Assembly: GCF_025655475.1 (NCBI RefSeq)
Contig: NZ_JAHTIK010000001.1
Location: forward strand, 4,763,526-4,816,864
Direction of reading: 5' to 3'
Source: Kitasatospora sp. DSM 101779
GTDB lineage: Bacteria; Actinomycetota; Actinomycetes; Streptomycetales; Streptomycetaceae
Length of the DNA stretch: 53,339 nucleotides
Made by a program: the position numbers and the translations under genes. Below the pieces are notes generated by a model that did no database searches, was not told the DNA's origin, and saw only the letters and a program-made list of their open reading frames with translations. This document shows positions 1 to 8,618 of the stretch, piece by piece (within the stretch, counting starts at the first letter, position 1; each line of letters opens with the position of its first letter).

Positions 1-1
1 C

Positions 2-1156
2 GGGCCGGCCGCGCCCGCGGCCACCGACTGGGTCCGCCGCGCCGCCGTCCCGCCGCCCGCACCGGCACCGCGCTGGCGGCCCTGGCGGTTCCGGATGTCC
101 AACGACGTCTGGGGCACCCCGGTGGTCGCCGACGGCACGCTCTTCGTCTCCAGCTTCGAGGTGCACGCCCTCGACATCGCCTCCGGCGAGCGCCGCTGGA
201 AGACCCGCGACGTCGCCTGGGCGCTCGCGGTCGCCGACGGCCGGGTGCACGCCGCCGACGGCCCGCACCTGTACACCGTGGACGTCGCCGACGGCACCGA
301 GCGCTGGCGCAACTCCCTCGACGGCTGGGTCTACTCGCTGGACGCGGCCGACGGGGTGCTCTGCTGCGGCATCAGGGGCGGCGGCGTGCAGCTGCGTTCG
401 GCCGCCAACGGCGCGGAGCTGTGGCGCGCCGACGACGCCCAGCAGGACTACGAGAACCCGCAGTCCGGGCCGGCCCTGGTCGGCGGCGCCGCCTACTACT
501 ACGGCGGCGGGCGGCTGCGCTGCGTCGACCCGCGCGGCGGCGGGCTGCGCTGGTCCGTCCCGGTCGGCGAGGACGTGCCCTCCCGCCCGGTCGAGCGCGG
601 TGGCGTGCTGTACGTCACGGCGGGCCCCCGGGTGTACGCCCTGGACGCCGCCAGCGGCGCCGAGCGCTGGCGCTTCGACGCGCCGGTGGTGCTCTTCACC
701 CCGCCCGCGCTGGACGCCGGCGCCGCGTACGTCGCCGACTACCTCGGCACGCTCTACGCCGTCGACCTCGCCACCGGGCGGGAGCGCTGGCGCGGGCGGA
801 CGGGCAGCCGGCAGGGCGCCGAGCCGGCGGTGGTCGCGGACAACGCGGTGCTGCTCGGCTCGGGCGAGACCCTGTACGCCTTCGACGCCGCCACCGGGCG
901 GGAGCGCTGGCGGTACGCCGCCCGCGGCGAGATCGTCGGCTCGCCGGCCGTCGCCGACGGTCTGGTGCACCTGGGCAGCCGGGACCACTCGCTGCACACC
1001 GTGGACCTCGCCACCGGCCGGCTCCGCTGGGAGCTCGGCACCAAGGGCGAGCTCACCGGGTCGCCGGTGGCCGTCGCCGGCCGGGTCTTCGCGGGCAGCA
1101 AGGACCGCTGCGTGTACGCGCTGGACTCCTACTACGGCACCGCGGTGCCGCAGTAG
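2..1156 (+). CDS. PQQ-type beta-propeller protein, 3' part (possibly AfsK-like kinase C-terminus)
   Basis: The gene enters from outside the window. Its frame is open from base 2 and reads through a Pro/Ala-rich linker (PPPAPAPRWRPWRFR) before the first internal Met at 95, so that Met is probably not the true start. The rest is a repeated beta-propeller of the PQQ/quinoprotein type. Blades of about 40 residues carry patterns such as VYALDAASGAERWRF, LYAVDLATGRERWRG, LYAFDAATGRERWRY and LHTVDLATGRLRWEL. In Streptomyces this architecture (linker plus WRFRMSNDVWGTP) is usual at the C-terminus of AfsK-type Ser/Thr protein kinases, where the propeller is a sensory or protein-binding domain. No kinase domain is visible here, so the kinase assignment is inference. 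The gene ends convergently with galE, 36 bp away. Confidence 0.85.
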   Translation, partial: GPAAPAATDWVRRAAVPPPAPAPRWRPWRFRMSNDVWGTPVVADGTLFVSSFEVHALDIASGERRWKTRDVAWALAVADGRVHAADGPHLYTVDVADGTERWRNSLDGWVYSLDAADGVLCCGIRGGGVQLRSAANGAELWRADDAQQDYENPQSGPALVGGAAYYYGGGRLRCVDPRGGGLRWSVPVGEDVPSRPVERGGVLYVTAGPRVYALDAASGAERWRFDAPVVLFTPPALDAGAAYVADYLGTLYAVDLATGRERWRGRTGSRQGAEPAVVADNAVLLGSGETLYAFDAATGRERWRYAARGEIVGSPAVADGLVHLGSRDHSLHTVDLATGRLRWELGTKGELTGSPVAVAGRVFAGSKDRCVYALDSYYGTAVPQ

Positions 1157-1192
1157 GAGCAGGCGGCCGGAGGGGCCGCGGGGATCAGCCCG

Positions 1193-2167
1193 TCACAGCC
1201 CCGGGTGGCGGGCCCGCCAGCCCGCCCAGGCGGACTCGATCATCTCGTCGACGCCGTACCGCGCCGACCAGTCCAGCTCCTTGTGGATCAGGTCGGCCGC
1301 GGCGACCACCCGCGCCGGGTCGCCCGCGCGGCGCGGGGTGACCTCGGGCTCCACCGCGCGGCCGGTGATCCGGCCGATCGCGTCGAGCATGCCGCGGACG
1401 GAGACGCCCTCGCCGCGGCCGATGTTCAGGGTCAGGCCGACCGGCTCCCCGGCCGCGTCCAGCCGGCGGACGGCGGCGAGGTGCGCGGCCGCCACGTCCT
1501 CCACGTGGATGTAGTCGCGGATGCAGGTGCCGTCCGGGGTCGGGTAGTCGTCGCCGAAGACCAGCGGCGGCAGGCCGTCGGTGAGCCGCTGGAAGACCAT
1601 CGGCACCAGGTTGGTGACCCCGTCGTCGGCCAGCTCGGGCGAGGCCGCGCCGGCCACGTTGAAGTACCGCAGCGAGACCGCCGACAGGCCGTACGCCTTC
1701 GCCGCGGCGGCCAGCAGCCACTCGCCGACCAGCTTGGTCTCACCGTACGGGTTGATCGGCGCGCACGGGGTGGACTCCGTCACCAGGTCGGTGTCCGGCA
1801 TGCCGTAGACCGCGGCCGAGGAGGAGAACAGCACCTTGCGGACGCCGCCGGCGACGGCCGCCTCCAGCACGATGCGCAGGCCCTCGACGTTCTCCCGGTA
1901 GTAGAGCAGCGGCTCCGTCACCGACTCGCCGACCTGCTTCTTGGCCGCGATATGCAGCACCCCGGTGACCTCGTGCTCGCGGACCGCCGTGTCCAGCAGC
2001 GCCCGGTCGAGCGTCGAGCCGACCACCAGCGGCACCCCGGCGGGCAGCCGGCCGGCCGAGCCGGAGCTGAGGTCGTCCAGGACGACGACCCGCTCACCGG
2101 CCTCCGCCAGCTGCCGCACGACATGTCCGCCGATGTAACCGGCGCCGCCCGTGATCAACCAAGTCAT
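1193..2167 (-). CDS. galE: UDP-glucose 4-epimerase
   Basis: A 324-residue extended short-chain dehydrogenase that interconverts UDP-glucose and UDP-galactose with tightly bound NAD. The N-terminus MTWLITGGAGYIGG holds the GxxGxxG dinucleotide motif. The catalytic tyrosine and lysine are in PYGETK, and SSSAAVYG supplies the catalytic Ser/Thr region. The length is normal for GalE. The frame stays open a further 64 codons upstream, but that part (from 2359) is arginine/threonine-rich, unlike the family, and overlaps the divergent glycosyltransferase promoter, so I place the start at the ATG at 2167. The gene is divergent from three sugar-transfer genes, which suggests it supplies UDP-galactose for the same cell-surface polymer (inference). 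Confidence 0.93.
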   Translation of the reverse strand: MTWLITGGAGYIGGHVVRQLAEAGERVVVLDDLSSGSAGRLPAGVPLVVGSTLDRALLDTAVREHEVTGVLHIAAKKQVGESVTEPLLYYRENVEGLRIVLEAAVAGGVRKVLFSSSAAVYGMPDTDLVTESTPCAPINPYGETKLVGEWLLAAAAKAYGLSAVSLRYFNVAGAASPELADDGVTNLVPMVFQRLTDGLPPLVFGDDYPTPDGTCIRDYIHVEDVAAAHLAAVRRLDAAGEPVGLTLNIGRGEGVSVRGMLDAIGRITGRAVEPEVTPRRAGDPARVVAAADLIHKELDWSARYGVDEMIESAWAGWRARHPGL

Positions 2168-2319
2168 GTCCGAGATCCTATGCGGCACCCGTTCGAAACC
2201 GCGGTGACCGGTGGCCGGTGCGGGCCGGGTGTGTTCGAGTCGAGTTGTCCGACACCCCGATAAGTACGGTCCGGTACGATCGCAGGCGGTTATCGTCAGC
2301 GGGAGGAGCAGGTCGCGGG

Positions 2320-3957
2320 ATGACCGCCAGCACTCCCGGCACGGCGCCCAGCACGTCACCCCAGGTCAGCGTCGTGGTGATCGTCTTCGACGACGCCGCG
2401 CACATCACCGATGCGGTGCGGTCGGCGCTCGCCCAGGGGGACTCCGTCGCCGAGGTGATCGTGGTCGACGACGCCTCCACCGATGCCACGCCCGAACGTC
2501 TGACCAGGCTTGCCGCCACCGACCCCCGCGTGAGAGTGATCACGCGCACGGAGAACAGCGGCGGCTGCGGCACCCCCCGCAACCAGGGCCTCGCGGCGGC
2601 CCGCTCGGCCTACGTGATGCTGCTCGACAGCGACGACGTGCTCGCCCCCGACGCCGCCCGGACGCTGCTGGAGACGGCCGTCGCCGAGCAGGCCGAGGTG
2701 GTCGCCGGAGTCTGCGTCCGGCGCGAACTGCCCGCCGGCACCGACACCCCCTGGCAGCGCGACCTCTTCCCCGCGGCCGGCGCCCCGCCCCGCCGCTACG
2801 AGGGCATCGGCGAGCGCCCCGAGTTCCTCCGCGACACCCTCTGCGTGAACAAGCTCTACCAGCGGGACTTCCTGGACAAGCACCAGGTGCGCTTCGCCGA
2901 GGGCCCGGTGCACTACGAGGACTTCGTCTTCACCGCCCGCCTCTACGCGGCCCGGCCGCGGCTGGTCGCGGTCGGCGACACCGTGTACCTCTGGCACGTC
3001 CGCCGGGAGGCCGGCCGCCAGTCGATCTCGCTCCGCCGCGACGAGGTCCGCAACTGGCAGGACCGGGTGGACGCGCACGCCGACGCGGTGCGGATCCTCG
3101 CCGAGGCCGGCGAGCCGGCCCTCGCCGACGCCGCCCGCACCAAGTTCATCGACCATGACCTTCGGATGTACGTCCGTGAACTGCGGACCAAGCCCGCCGC
3201 CTACCGCGCCGCCTGGTGGCGGATCGCCCGCACCCACCTCGCCGGCTTCGGCCCCGTTCCGCTGCGTGGCGCCACCCCGGCGGGCCGCTGGCTGAGCGAA
3301 CTGCTGCTGGCCCGCCCCGAACCGGTCGAGGGCACCGACCTGGCCCGCGTCTGCGAGCTCGCCGCCGCCCCGCCCCGGCTCGCCCCGCCCTACCTCACCG
3401 ACGAGGACGGCCGGCCCGTCCTGGTCGACGGTCTGCCGCTCACCGGCCTCGACGAGCTGCCCCCGGCCGGGCTGCCCCTGGCCGTCGACGGCACCGTGCG
3501 GCTCGGCCCGGTCTGCAGCATCCGGCTGCGGCTGCACGACCCGTACGGGCTGGCCTCCGCCGCCCGCCCGGTCGACGCCCGCCTGGAGCTGCGCACCCGG
3601 CTCGGCCCGCCGCTGACCGTTCGCCGCGCCCTGCAGCTCGACCCGCACCCCGACGGCGGGTGGACGGCCGAGACCACCGTGGACGCCTTCGAGCTGCGCG
3701 ACGTCGGTGAGATGACCGCCTGGTCGCTGCGGGTCGTGCTGGGCTACGAGAACGGCGACCGCGCGGCCACCGCCGTCCGCGCGCCGGGCCTGGGCAAGCG
3801 GCATTCCGTCGTCTACCGGCCGCTGCTGCGCCTCGCCCTCGTCCAGGCGTACGGGACGACCAACGGTGAGCTCGGGATGCGCGTCGCCGACGGCGTGCGC
3901 GGCGGCTGGGAGGTCGTCCGGGCCCGGCTGCGGCGGCTGCTGGCCCGACTCGGCTGA
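2320..3957 (+). CDS. Family 2 glycosyltransferase
   Basis: A 545-residue protein with an N-terminal GT-A fold glycosyltransferase domain (about residues 15-240): QVSVVVIVFDDAAHI, the VVDDASTDAT nucleotide-binding segment, ENSGGCGTPRNQG, and the DxD-type metal site in MLLDSDD. The C-terminal 250 residues have no recognised motif and resemble the non-catalytic tail of actinobacterial teichoic-acid type transferases. The ATG at 2320 is chosen because a good ribosome site (gggaggag, 2301-2308) precedes it; the frame is open further upstream but that part is not GT-like. The N-terminal domain is closely similar to that of the next gene (both have NSGGCG followed by PRN), so the two are probably paralogues. 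Donor and acceptor cannot be told from sequence. Confidence 0.88.
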   Translation: MTASTPGTAPSTSPQVSVVVIVFDDAAHITDAVRSALAQGDSVAEVIVVDDASTDATPERLTRLAATDPRVRVITRTENSGGCGTPRNQGLAAARSAYVMLLDSDDVLAPDAARTLLETAVAEQAEVVAGVCVRRELPAGTDTPWQRDLFPAAGAPPRRYEGIGERPEFLRDTLCVNKLYQRDFLDKHQVRFAEGPVHYEDFVFTARLYAARPRLVAVGDTVYLWHVRREAGRQSISLRRDEVRNWQDRVDAHADAVRILAEAGEPALADAARTKFIDHDLRMYVRELRTKPAAYRAAWWRIARTHLAGFGPVPLRGATPAGRWLSELLLARPEPVEGTDLARVCELAAAPPRLAPPYLTDEDGRPVLVDGLPLTGLDELPPAGLPLAVDGTVRLGPVCSIRLRLHDPYGLASAARPVDARLELRTRLGPPLTVRRALQLDPHPDGGWTAETTVDAFELRDVGEMTAWSLRVVLGYENGDRAATAVRAPGLGKRHSVVYRPLLRLALVQAYGTTNGELGMRVADGVRGGWEVVRARLRRLLARLG

Positions 3958-4059
3958 GGGCGAACGGCCCGCCCGGGCCGGGGCGTGCGAGGGACCGCGG
4001 GGCGCCTGCGGGACGGGGCACTCCCCGCGCAGTGGGAGAATTCATCCCATTCCCATGAT

Positions 4060-4090
4060 GCCGTGGCTCAATCGGCAGAGCCGCCACGGC
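4060..4090 (+). other. Short inverted repeat between the two GT2 genes
   Basis: An 8-bp perfect inverted repeat (gccgtggc at 4060-4067 and gccacggc at 4083-4090) with a 15-base loop sits in the 194-bp gap between the two glycosyltransferase genes. A smaller one, tggga/tccca (4033-4049), lies just upstream. There is no T-run, so it could be a weak transcription stop for the upstream gene or an operator for the downstream gene. Confidence 0.35.
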
Positions 4091-4151
4091 AGCATCGGAG
4101 ACCCTCAGCACGCACCCTCGAGCACCACCCGACGACAAGGACCCCCGCTCC

Positions 4152-7082
4152 ATGCCCTCCAGTCAGGCGCAGCCGCTGGTCAGCGTCATCGTGATCGTCT
4201 ACAACGACGCCGCCCGGCTGCCCCGGGCGGTGGCCTCCGCCCTCGGACAGTCGCTGCGCGGCCTGGAGGTGCTGATCGTCGACGACTGCTCGACCGACGA
4301 CAGCTTCGCCGTGGCCCGGCGCCTGGAGCAGGAGAACCCGGGCCGGGTGCGGGCCCTGCGGCTGCCCGCCAACAGCGGCGGCTGCGGCGCCCCGCGCAAC
4401 CACGGCGTCGCCGAGGCGCGCGGTGAGTACGTGATGTTCCTGGACAGCGACGACGAGCTCGCCGAGCACGCCGCGCGCAACCTCTACGAGGCGGGCACCC
4501 GTACCGGTGCCGACCTGGTCTCCGGCCTGAGCGTGCGGCGCTTCCTCGGAAACCGGTACGGCAAGACCGACGCCTGGTACCCGTGGATCTACTCGCGCAC
4601 CCGCACCCTGGACTCGATCGCCGAACTGCCCGATCTGCTGGTCTGGGACACCCTCTCGACCAACAAGGCCTACCGCCGGACCTTCCTCGCCGAGCACGCG
4701 CTGACCTTCCCGGTCGGCATCCTCTACGAGGACCTGCTCTTCTCCTCGCAGGCGTACCTCGCCGCCGAGCGGATCACCCTGATCCCCAACCGGGTCTACT
4801 GGTGGGACGTCGCCCCGCCGAGCAAGGGCGAGCGCTCGCTCTCCAACCGCCGCCACGAGATCCGCAACTTCACCGACCGGCTGGAGATCCACCGCCGGAT
4901 CGACGCGATGCTCGCCGACCGCGGCATGGTCGAGCTCAAGTACCGCAAGGACGTGAAGTTCCTCAAGCACGACCTGGTGCTGCACCTGCGCGACCTGCCC
5001 TTCCTGCCGGAGGACTTCCGCAAGGAGTTCGCCGAGCACGCCCGCGGCTACCTGGCCGGGCTGGCCCCGGAGGCGTACGAGGAGGTCGGCAGCCCGCAGC
5101 GGATCTGCGCCTACCTGCTCGGGCAGGACGACTGGGACAACCTGCTGCCCGCCGTCGACACCCTGATCAACCGGGACAAGCTCGCCGCCCCGCTCGCCGA
5201 GCAGGACGGCCGGGTGTACTTCTGCGCCGAGCACCTCGACGACCCCGAGGGCCGCAAGGTGCTCGACGTCACGGCGCACGGCTACCACGCGTCGCCGCTG
5301 CGCAAGCTCTTCCTGCGCAACCGGCTCACCCACTATGCCGCCGGGGCGCAGGGCGTCGAGCTGGCCGGCCGGATCGTCAACCCGCTCGGCCGGATCCCCG
5401 CCGACGCCAAGCTCGCCGCCCGGCTGGACTTCTCGCCGCGCCGCAAGGGCCTCAAGTCGTTCTCCTTCCCCGTTGCCGAGGTCCGGCACGACGGCGACGG
5501 CATCACCTGGCGCGCCACCGCCGACCTCGCCCGCAAGCTGCGCCCGCTGGGCATCCTGGACGCGGTCTGGGACGTCCGCTGCGTGCTGACCGCCAACGGC
5601 GAGCGCACCACCACCCGGCTCACCGTCGGCGACCTCGACCTCGACTCGGCCGCCGCCCCCGCCGTCCGGCCCCGGCTGACCCGGCTCACCGGCGACCGGC
5701 TCGCCCCGCACGCCACCGCCCGCGGCCACCTCGCCTTCGAGATCGCGGCGGAGGGCGCCGCCGCCCGGCGCGGCACCGACCTCGTCGAGCGGGCCCTGCG
5801 CGGCGAGGCCTCGGCGCTCGCCAACACCGCCGCCGACCGGGCCCGGCGCACCGCCCGCGGCGCGCTGCAGCTCAAGCGCACCCTGAACAACGGCGACACC
5901 AAGCTGAAGGTCTACCACCGGCTGCTGCAGCGGCTGCCCGTGGTCAAGGGCCAGGTGGTCTTCGAGAGCCAGCAGGGCCGGCAGTTCAGCGACAGCCCGC
6001 GCGCGGTCTACGAGGAGCTGGTGCGCCGCGGCGCACCGATGAAGCCGGTCTGGTCGTACGCGAAGTCGACCGAGGGGTTCCCGTCCGGCGCCACCCTGGT
6101 GCGGCGCTGGTCCTGGCAGTACCTGCGGGCCCTGGCCCAGGCCGAGTTCTGGGTGGACAACCAGGGCTACCCGTACCGGCTGCGCAAGCGCCCGGAGACC
6201 ACCTACATCCAGACCTGGCACGGTTCGGCGCTCAAGAAGATGGGCTTCGACCTCGCCTCGCTGAAGCGGCAGACGCCCGCGCAGCAGGCCGAGTACCTGG
6301 CCGGGCTGAACCGCTTCGACCACTTCGTCGTCCGCTCCGAGCACGACGTGCGCACCCTGGCACCGGCGTACCGGATCGGCGAGGAGCGGCTGCTGCGGGT
6401 CGGCTACCCGCGCAACGACGTGCTGCTGCGCGAGGACGCGGGCAAGGACCGGCAGCTCGCCGGCGAGCTCGGCATCGACCTGTCCAAGCCGGTGGTGCTG
6501 TACGCGCCGACCTTCCGTGCGGACGCCCGCGGCAAGGTGCGCGCCTTCGAGCTGCCCTTCGACGTCGAGGAGTTCGCCGAGCGCTTCGGCGACCGGATGA
6601 CGCTGCTGGTGCGCTGCCACTACCTGAACCGGTTGGTGCTGCCGCCGTCCGTCCGCGGCCGGGTGGTCGACGTCTCCGAGGTGCAGGACGTCACCCCGCT
6701 GTACCTGATGGCGGACGCCCTGGTCACCGACTACTCGTCCGTGATGTTCGACTACGCGCTGCTCGACCGGCCGATGCTGTTCTTCGCGTACGACTGGGAG
6801 GAGTACGCCGAGGACGTCCGCGGCACCTACTTCGACCTGCTGCGCGAGGCGCCCGGCCCGGTGCTGCGCGACGAGGGCGAGCTGTACGCGGCCCTGGACG
6901 AGCTGGAGGCCACCGGCAAGGAGTACGCCGACCGCCGGCGGGAGTTCGCCGCGGCGTACGGCGAGCACGACCGGGGCGACGCCGCGGCCCGGATCGCCGA
7001 CCTGATGTTCGGGCCGGCCCCGGCGGCCGTACGGGCCGGGCACGACGAGCAGGACCAGCAGGAGCGGGAGGCCGGCCGGTGA
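4152..7082 (+). CDS. Bifunctional GT2 glycosyltransferase / CDP-glycerol glycerophosphotransferase
   Basis: A 976-residue two-domain enzyme. Residues about 8-250 form a GT2 domain (VSVIVIVYNDAARL, LIVDDCSTDDS, FLDSDDE). Residues about 590-965 form a CDP-glycerol/ribitol phosphotransferase of the TagF/TagB family: IQTWHGSALKKMG with the conserved histidine at about 690, GYPRNDVLL, YAPTFR, and ALVTDYSSVMFDYALL with Asp at about 860, plus FFAYDWEEY. The family moves glycerol- or ribitol-phosphate from CDP-polyol to a membrane-linked acceptor in wall teichoic acid synthesis. Joining it to a GT2 domain suggests a polymer of alternating sugar and polyol phosphate (inference). The start is the ATG at 4152 after aagga. 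Its stop overlaps the next start by 4 bp, so the two are translationally coupled. Confidence 0.9.
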   Translation: MPSSQAQPLVSVIVIVYNDAARLPRAVASALGQSLRGLEVLIVDDCSTDDSFAVARRLEQENPGRVRALRLPANSGGCGAPRNHGVAEARGEYVMFLDSDDELAEHAARNLYEAGTRTGADLVSGLSVRRFLGNRYGKTDAWYPWIYSRTRTLDSIAELPDLLVWDTLSTNKAYRRTFLAEHALTFPVGILYEDLLFSSQAYLAAERITLIPNRVYWWDVAPPSKGERSLSNRRHEIRNFTDRLEIHRRIDAMLADRGMVELKYRKDVKFLKHDLVLHLRDLPFLPEDFRKEFAEHARGYLAGLAPEAYEEVGSPQRICAYLLGQDDWDNLLPAVDTLINRDKLAAPLAEQDGRVYFCAEHLDDPEGRKVLDVTAHGYHASPLRKLFLRNRLTHYAAGAQGVELAGRIVNPLGRIPADAKLAARLDFSPRRKGLKSFSFPVAEVRHDGDGITWRATADLARKLRPLGILDAVWDVRCVLTANGERTTTRLTVGDLDLDSAAAPAVRPRLTRLTGDRLAPHATARGHLAFEIAAEGAAARRGTDLVERALRGEASALANTAADRARRTARGALQLKRTLNNGDTKLKVYHRLLQRLPVVKGQVVFESQQGRQFSDSPRAVYEELVRRGAPMKPVWSYAKSTEGFPSGATLVRRWSWQYLRALAQAEFWVDNQGYPYRLRKRPETTYIQTWHGSALKKMGFDLASLKRQTPAQQAEYLAGLNRFDHFVVRSEHDVRTLAPAYRIGEERLLRVGYPRNDVLLREDAGKDRQLAGELGIDLSKPVVLYAPTFRADARGKVRAFELPFDVEEFAERFGDRMTLLVRCHYLNRLVLPPSVRGRVVDVSEVQDVTPLYLMADALVTDYSSVMFDYALLDRPMLFFAYDWEEYAEDVRGTYFDLLREAPGPVLRDEGELYAALDELEATGKEYADRRREFAAAYGEHDRGDAAARIADLMFGPAPAAVRAGHDEQDQQEREAGR

Positions 7083-8221
7083 GCCGCGACATCTTCATCG
7101 TCAGCAACAGCGTCGACGAACTGGGCGGTGTGGCCAGCTGGTCGCACCGGATGGCCGAGCTGCTGACCGGCCGCGGCCACCGGGTCGAACTGATCGGCAT
7201 CTGCCCCGCGGTGCTGCACAAGGACTTCGGCGACGGCCTGCCGTACGGGATGACCACCCTGTACGACGGCCACCCGCCCGCCGCCTGGACGCCGGCCTAC
7301 CCGTGGCAGCGGCTGGACGTCGCGGCCCGCCGCCGGCAGTCCGCCCGCGAAGCCGGGATGCGCGAGGCGGCCGAGCGGATGAACGCGATGTTCCGGGCCG
7401 CCCGGCCGGGCGCCGTGGTGATCGTCACCCAGGTGTGGGCGATGGAGTGGGTGGCGCTCGCCGACCTGAAGGGCCTCCAGGTCATCGGCATGAGCCACGA
7501 GTCCTTCGAGACCTGCCGGGCCTCCTCCCGCTTCGGCCGGGTGCAGCGCCACTACGCGGACGTCGACCGCCTGGTGGTGCTCACCGACGAGGACGCGGAC
7601 GCCTGGATCCGCCAGGGCATGAACTCGACCTGCGGCATCCCCAACCCGCTGCCGTTCCCGGTGCCGGAGACGGCGGCCCCCGCCGCCCGCACCGTGGTCT
7701 CGATCGGCCGGCTCGCCCAGGAGAAGGGCGTCGACCTGCTGCTGGAGACCTGGTCCGAGGCCGTCCGCGGCCGCGAGGGCTGGCAGCTGAAGATCTACGG
7801 CCTGGGCGAGGAGGAGGAGGCGCTGCGCGCGCAGTGCACCGGACTCGGCCTGGACGACTCGGTCGAGTTCTGCGGGCGGACGGACGACGTGCCCGGCGCG
7901 CTCGCCGGCGCCGGGATCTTCGTGCTCTCCTCGCGCGGCGAGGGCTTCCCGATCTCGCTCATGGAGGCGATGGCCTGCGGCGTGCCCTGCGTGGCCTTCG
8001 ACTGCGCGCCCGGCGTGCACGAGATCGTCCGGGACGGCGAGGACGGCCTGCTGGCCCCGGTCGGCAACACCTCCGCGCTGGCCCGCCAGCTCGGCCGGCT
8101 GATGGACGACCAGGAGCTGCGCGACACCATGGGGACGCGGGCCCGGGAGGCGATCGTCCGCTACGCGCCGGAGCGGGTGCTCGACCGCTGGGAGGAGCTG
8201 TTCGCCCTGCTGGAGGCATGA
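7079..8221 (+). CDS. Family 4 glycosyltransferase
   Basis: A 380-residue GT-B fold retaining glycosyltransferase. The N-terminal domain begins IFIVSNSVDELGGVASWSHR, with the Gly-rich acceptor-side loop. The C-terminal domain has the donor-binding start VVSIGRLAQEKGVDLL and the family's E-x7-E signature in GEGFPISLMEAMACG, followed by GVHEIVRDGEDG. The GTG start at 7079 overlaps the upstream TGA (gtga), so it is co-translated with the bifunctional transferase. It probably adds a sugar to the same surface polymer. The donor cannot be predicted. Confidence 0.9.
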   Translation: MSRDIFIVSNSVDELGGVASWSHRMAELLTGRGHRVELIGICPAVLHKDFGDGLPYGMTTLYDGHPPAAWTPAYPWQRLDVAARRRQSAREAGMREAAERMNAMFRAARPGAVVIVTQVWAMEWVALADLKGLQVIGMSHESFETCRASSRFGRVQRHYADVDRLVVLTDEDADAWIRQGMNSTCGIPNPLPFPVPETAAPAARTVVSIGRLAQEKGVDLLLETWSEAVRGREGWQLKIYGLGEEEEALRAQCTGLGLDDSVEFCGRTDDVPGALAGAGIFVLSSRGEGFPISLMEAMACGVPCVAFDCAPGVHEIVRDGEDGLLAPVGNTSALARQLGRLMDDQELRDTMGTRAREAIVRYAPERVLDRWEELFALLEA

Positions 8222-8618
8222 GCCGGGCAGGTGCGGCGTCCTCGGGCGCGCCGCGGCGGCAATTCGGACATACAGCTGAAATGCTGACAAAGCAAGCCTG
8301 TCCGTCACGCCTGCGCTCAGCCTCGGGAGGAGCCCCGCTGCGCCCGAAGAAAGAACCCACCCGACCGTCCCCGGCCGGCCCGCGCCCCACCGGGCCGAGG
8401 CTCCGGGTGCCGACCGGCGGCTGACCCCCGCCACCGGGGCCGGGCCCGGCGGCCGCACCGCGCAAGGGTCGCGGCCGCCGGGCCCTCCAACGCCCGGCCT
8501 GCCGGCGATCGGCTCCCCGGCGCTCGGGCATGTCGTCAGAGAGCAGTCGGGTGGTTGATTCAGGGGCCCCACGCGCCCCTGTGTGCCCAGTCGCCCTTGA
8601 GACACGACGTAAGGCCGG
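8222..8618. other. Gene-poor stretch between convergent genes
   Basis: About 400 bp between the GT4 gene and the convergent histidine kinase. A frame starting at the ATG at 8218 stays open for 68 codons, but its composition (Pro/Arg/Gly) is not protein-like and I do not call it. A slightly AT-richer patch lies at 8263-8300. The only structured element is the inverted repeat at 8561-8581. Confidence 0.6.
8561..8581. terminator. Inverted repeat, probable terminator / dispersed Streptomyces repeat
   Basis: caggggc (8561-8567) pairs with gcccctg (8575-8581) around a 7-base loop, between the convergent GT4 and histidine kinase genes. The 16-base segment 8566-8581 (gccccacgcgcccctg) occurs identically at 21167-21182, so this is one copy of a dispersed intergenic repeat rather than a gene-specific site. 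A bidirectional terminator role is inferred from position and the stem. Confidence 0.5.

Noticed and set aside
4060..4090. tggctcaatcggcagagc looks like a tRNA D-arm
   Set aside because: No anticodon arm, T arm or pairing acceptor follows; it is explained by the gccgtggc/gccacggc hairpin.
8218..8424. A 68-codon frame after the GT4 gene
   Set aside because: Pro/Arg/Gly-rich, no ribosome site, and the start lies within the stop of the GT4 gene; probably chance in high-GC DNA.
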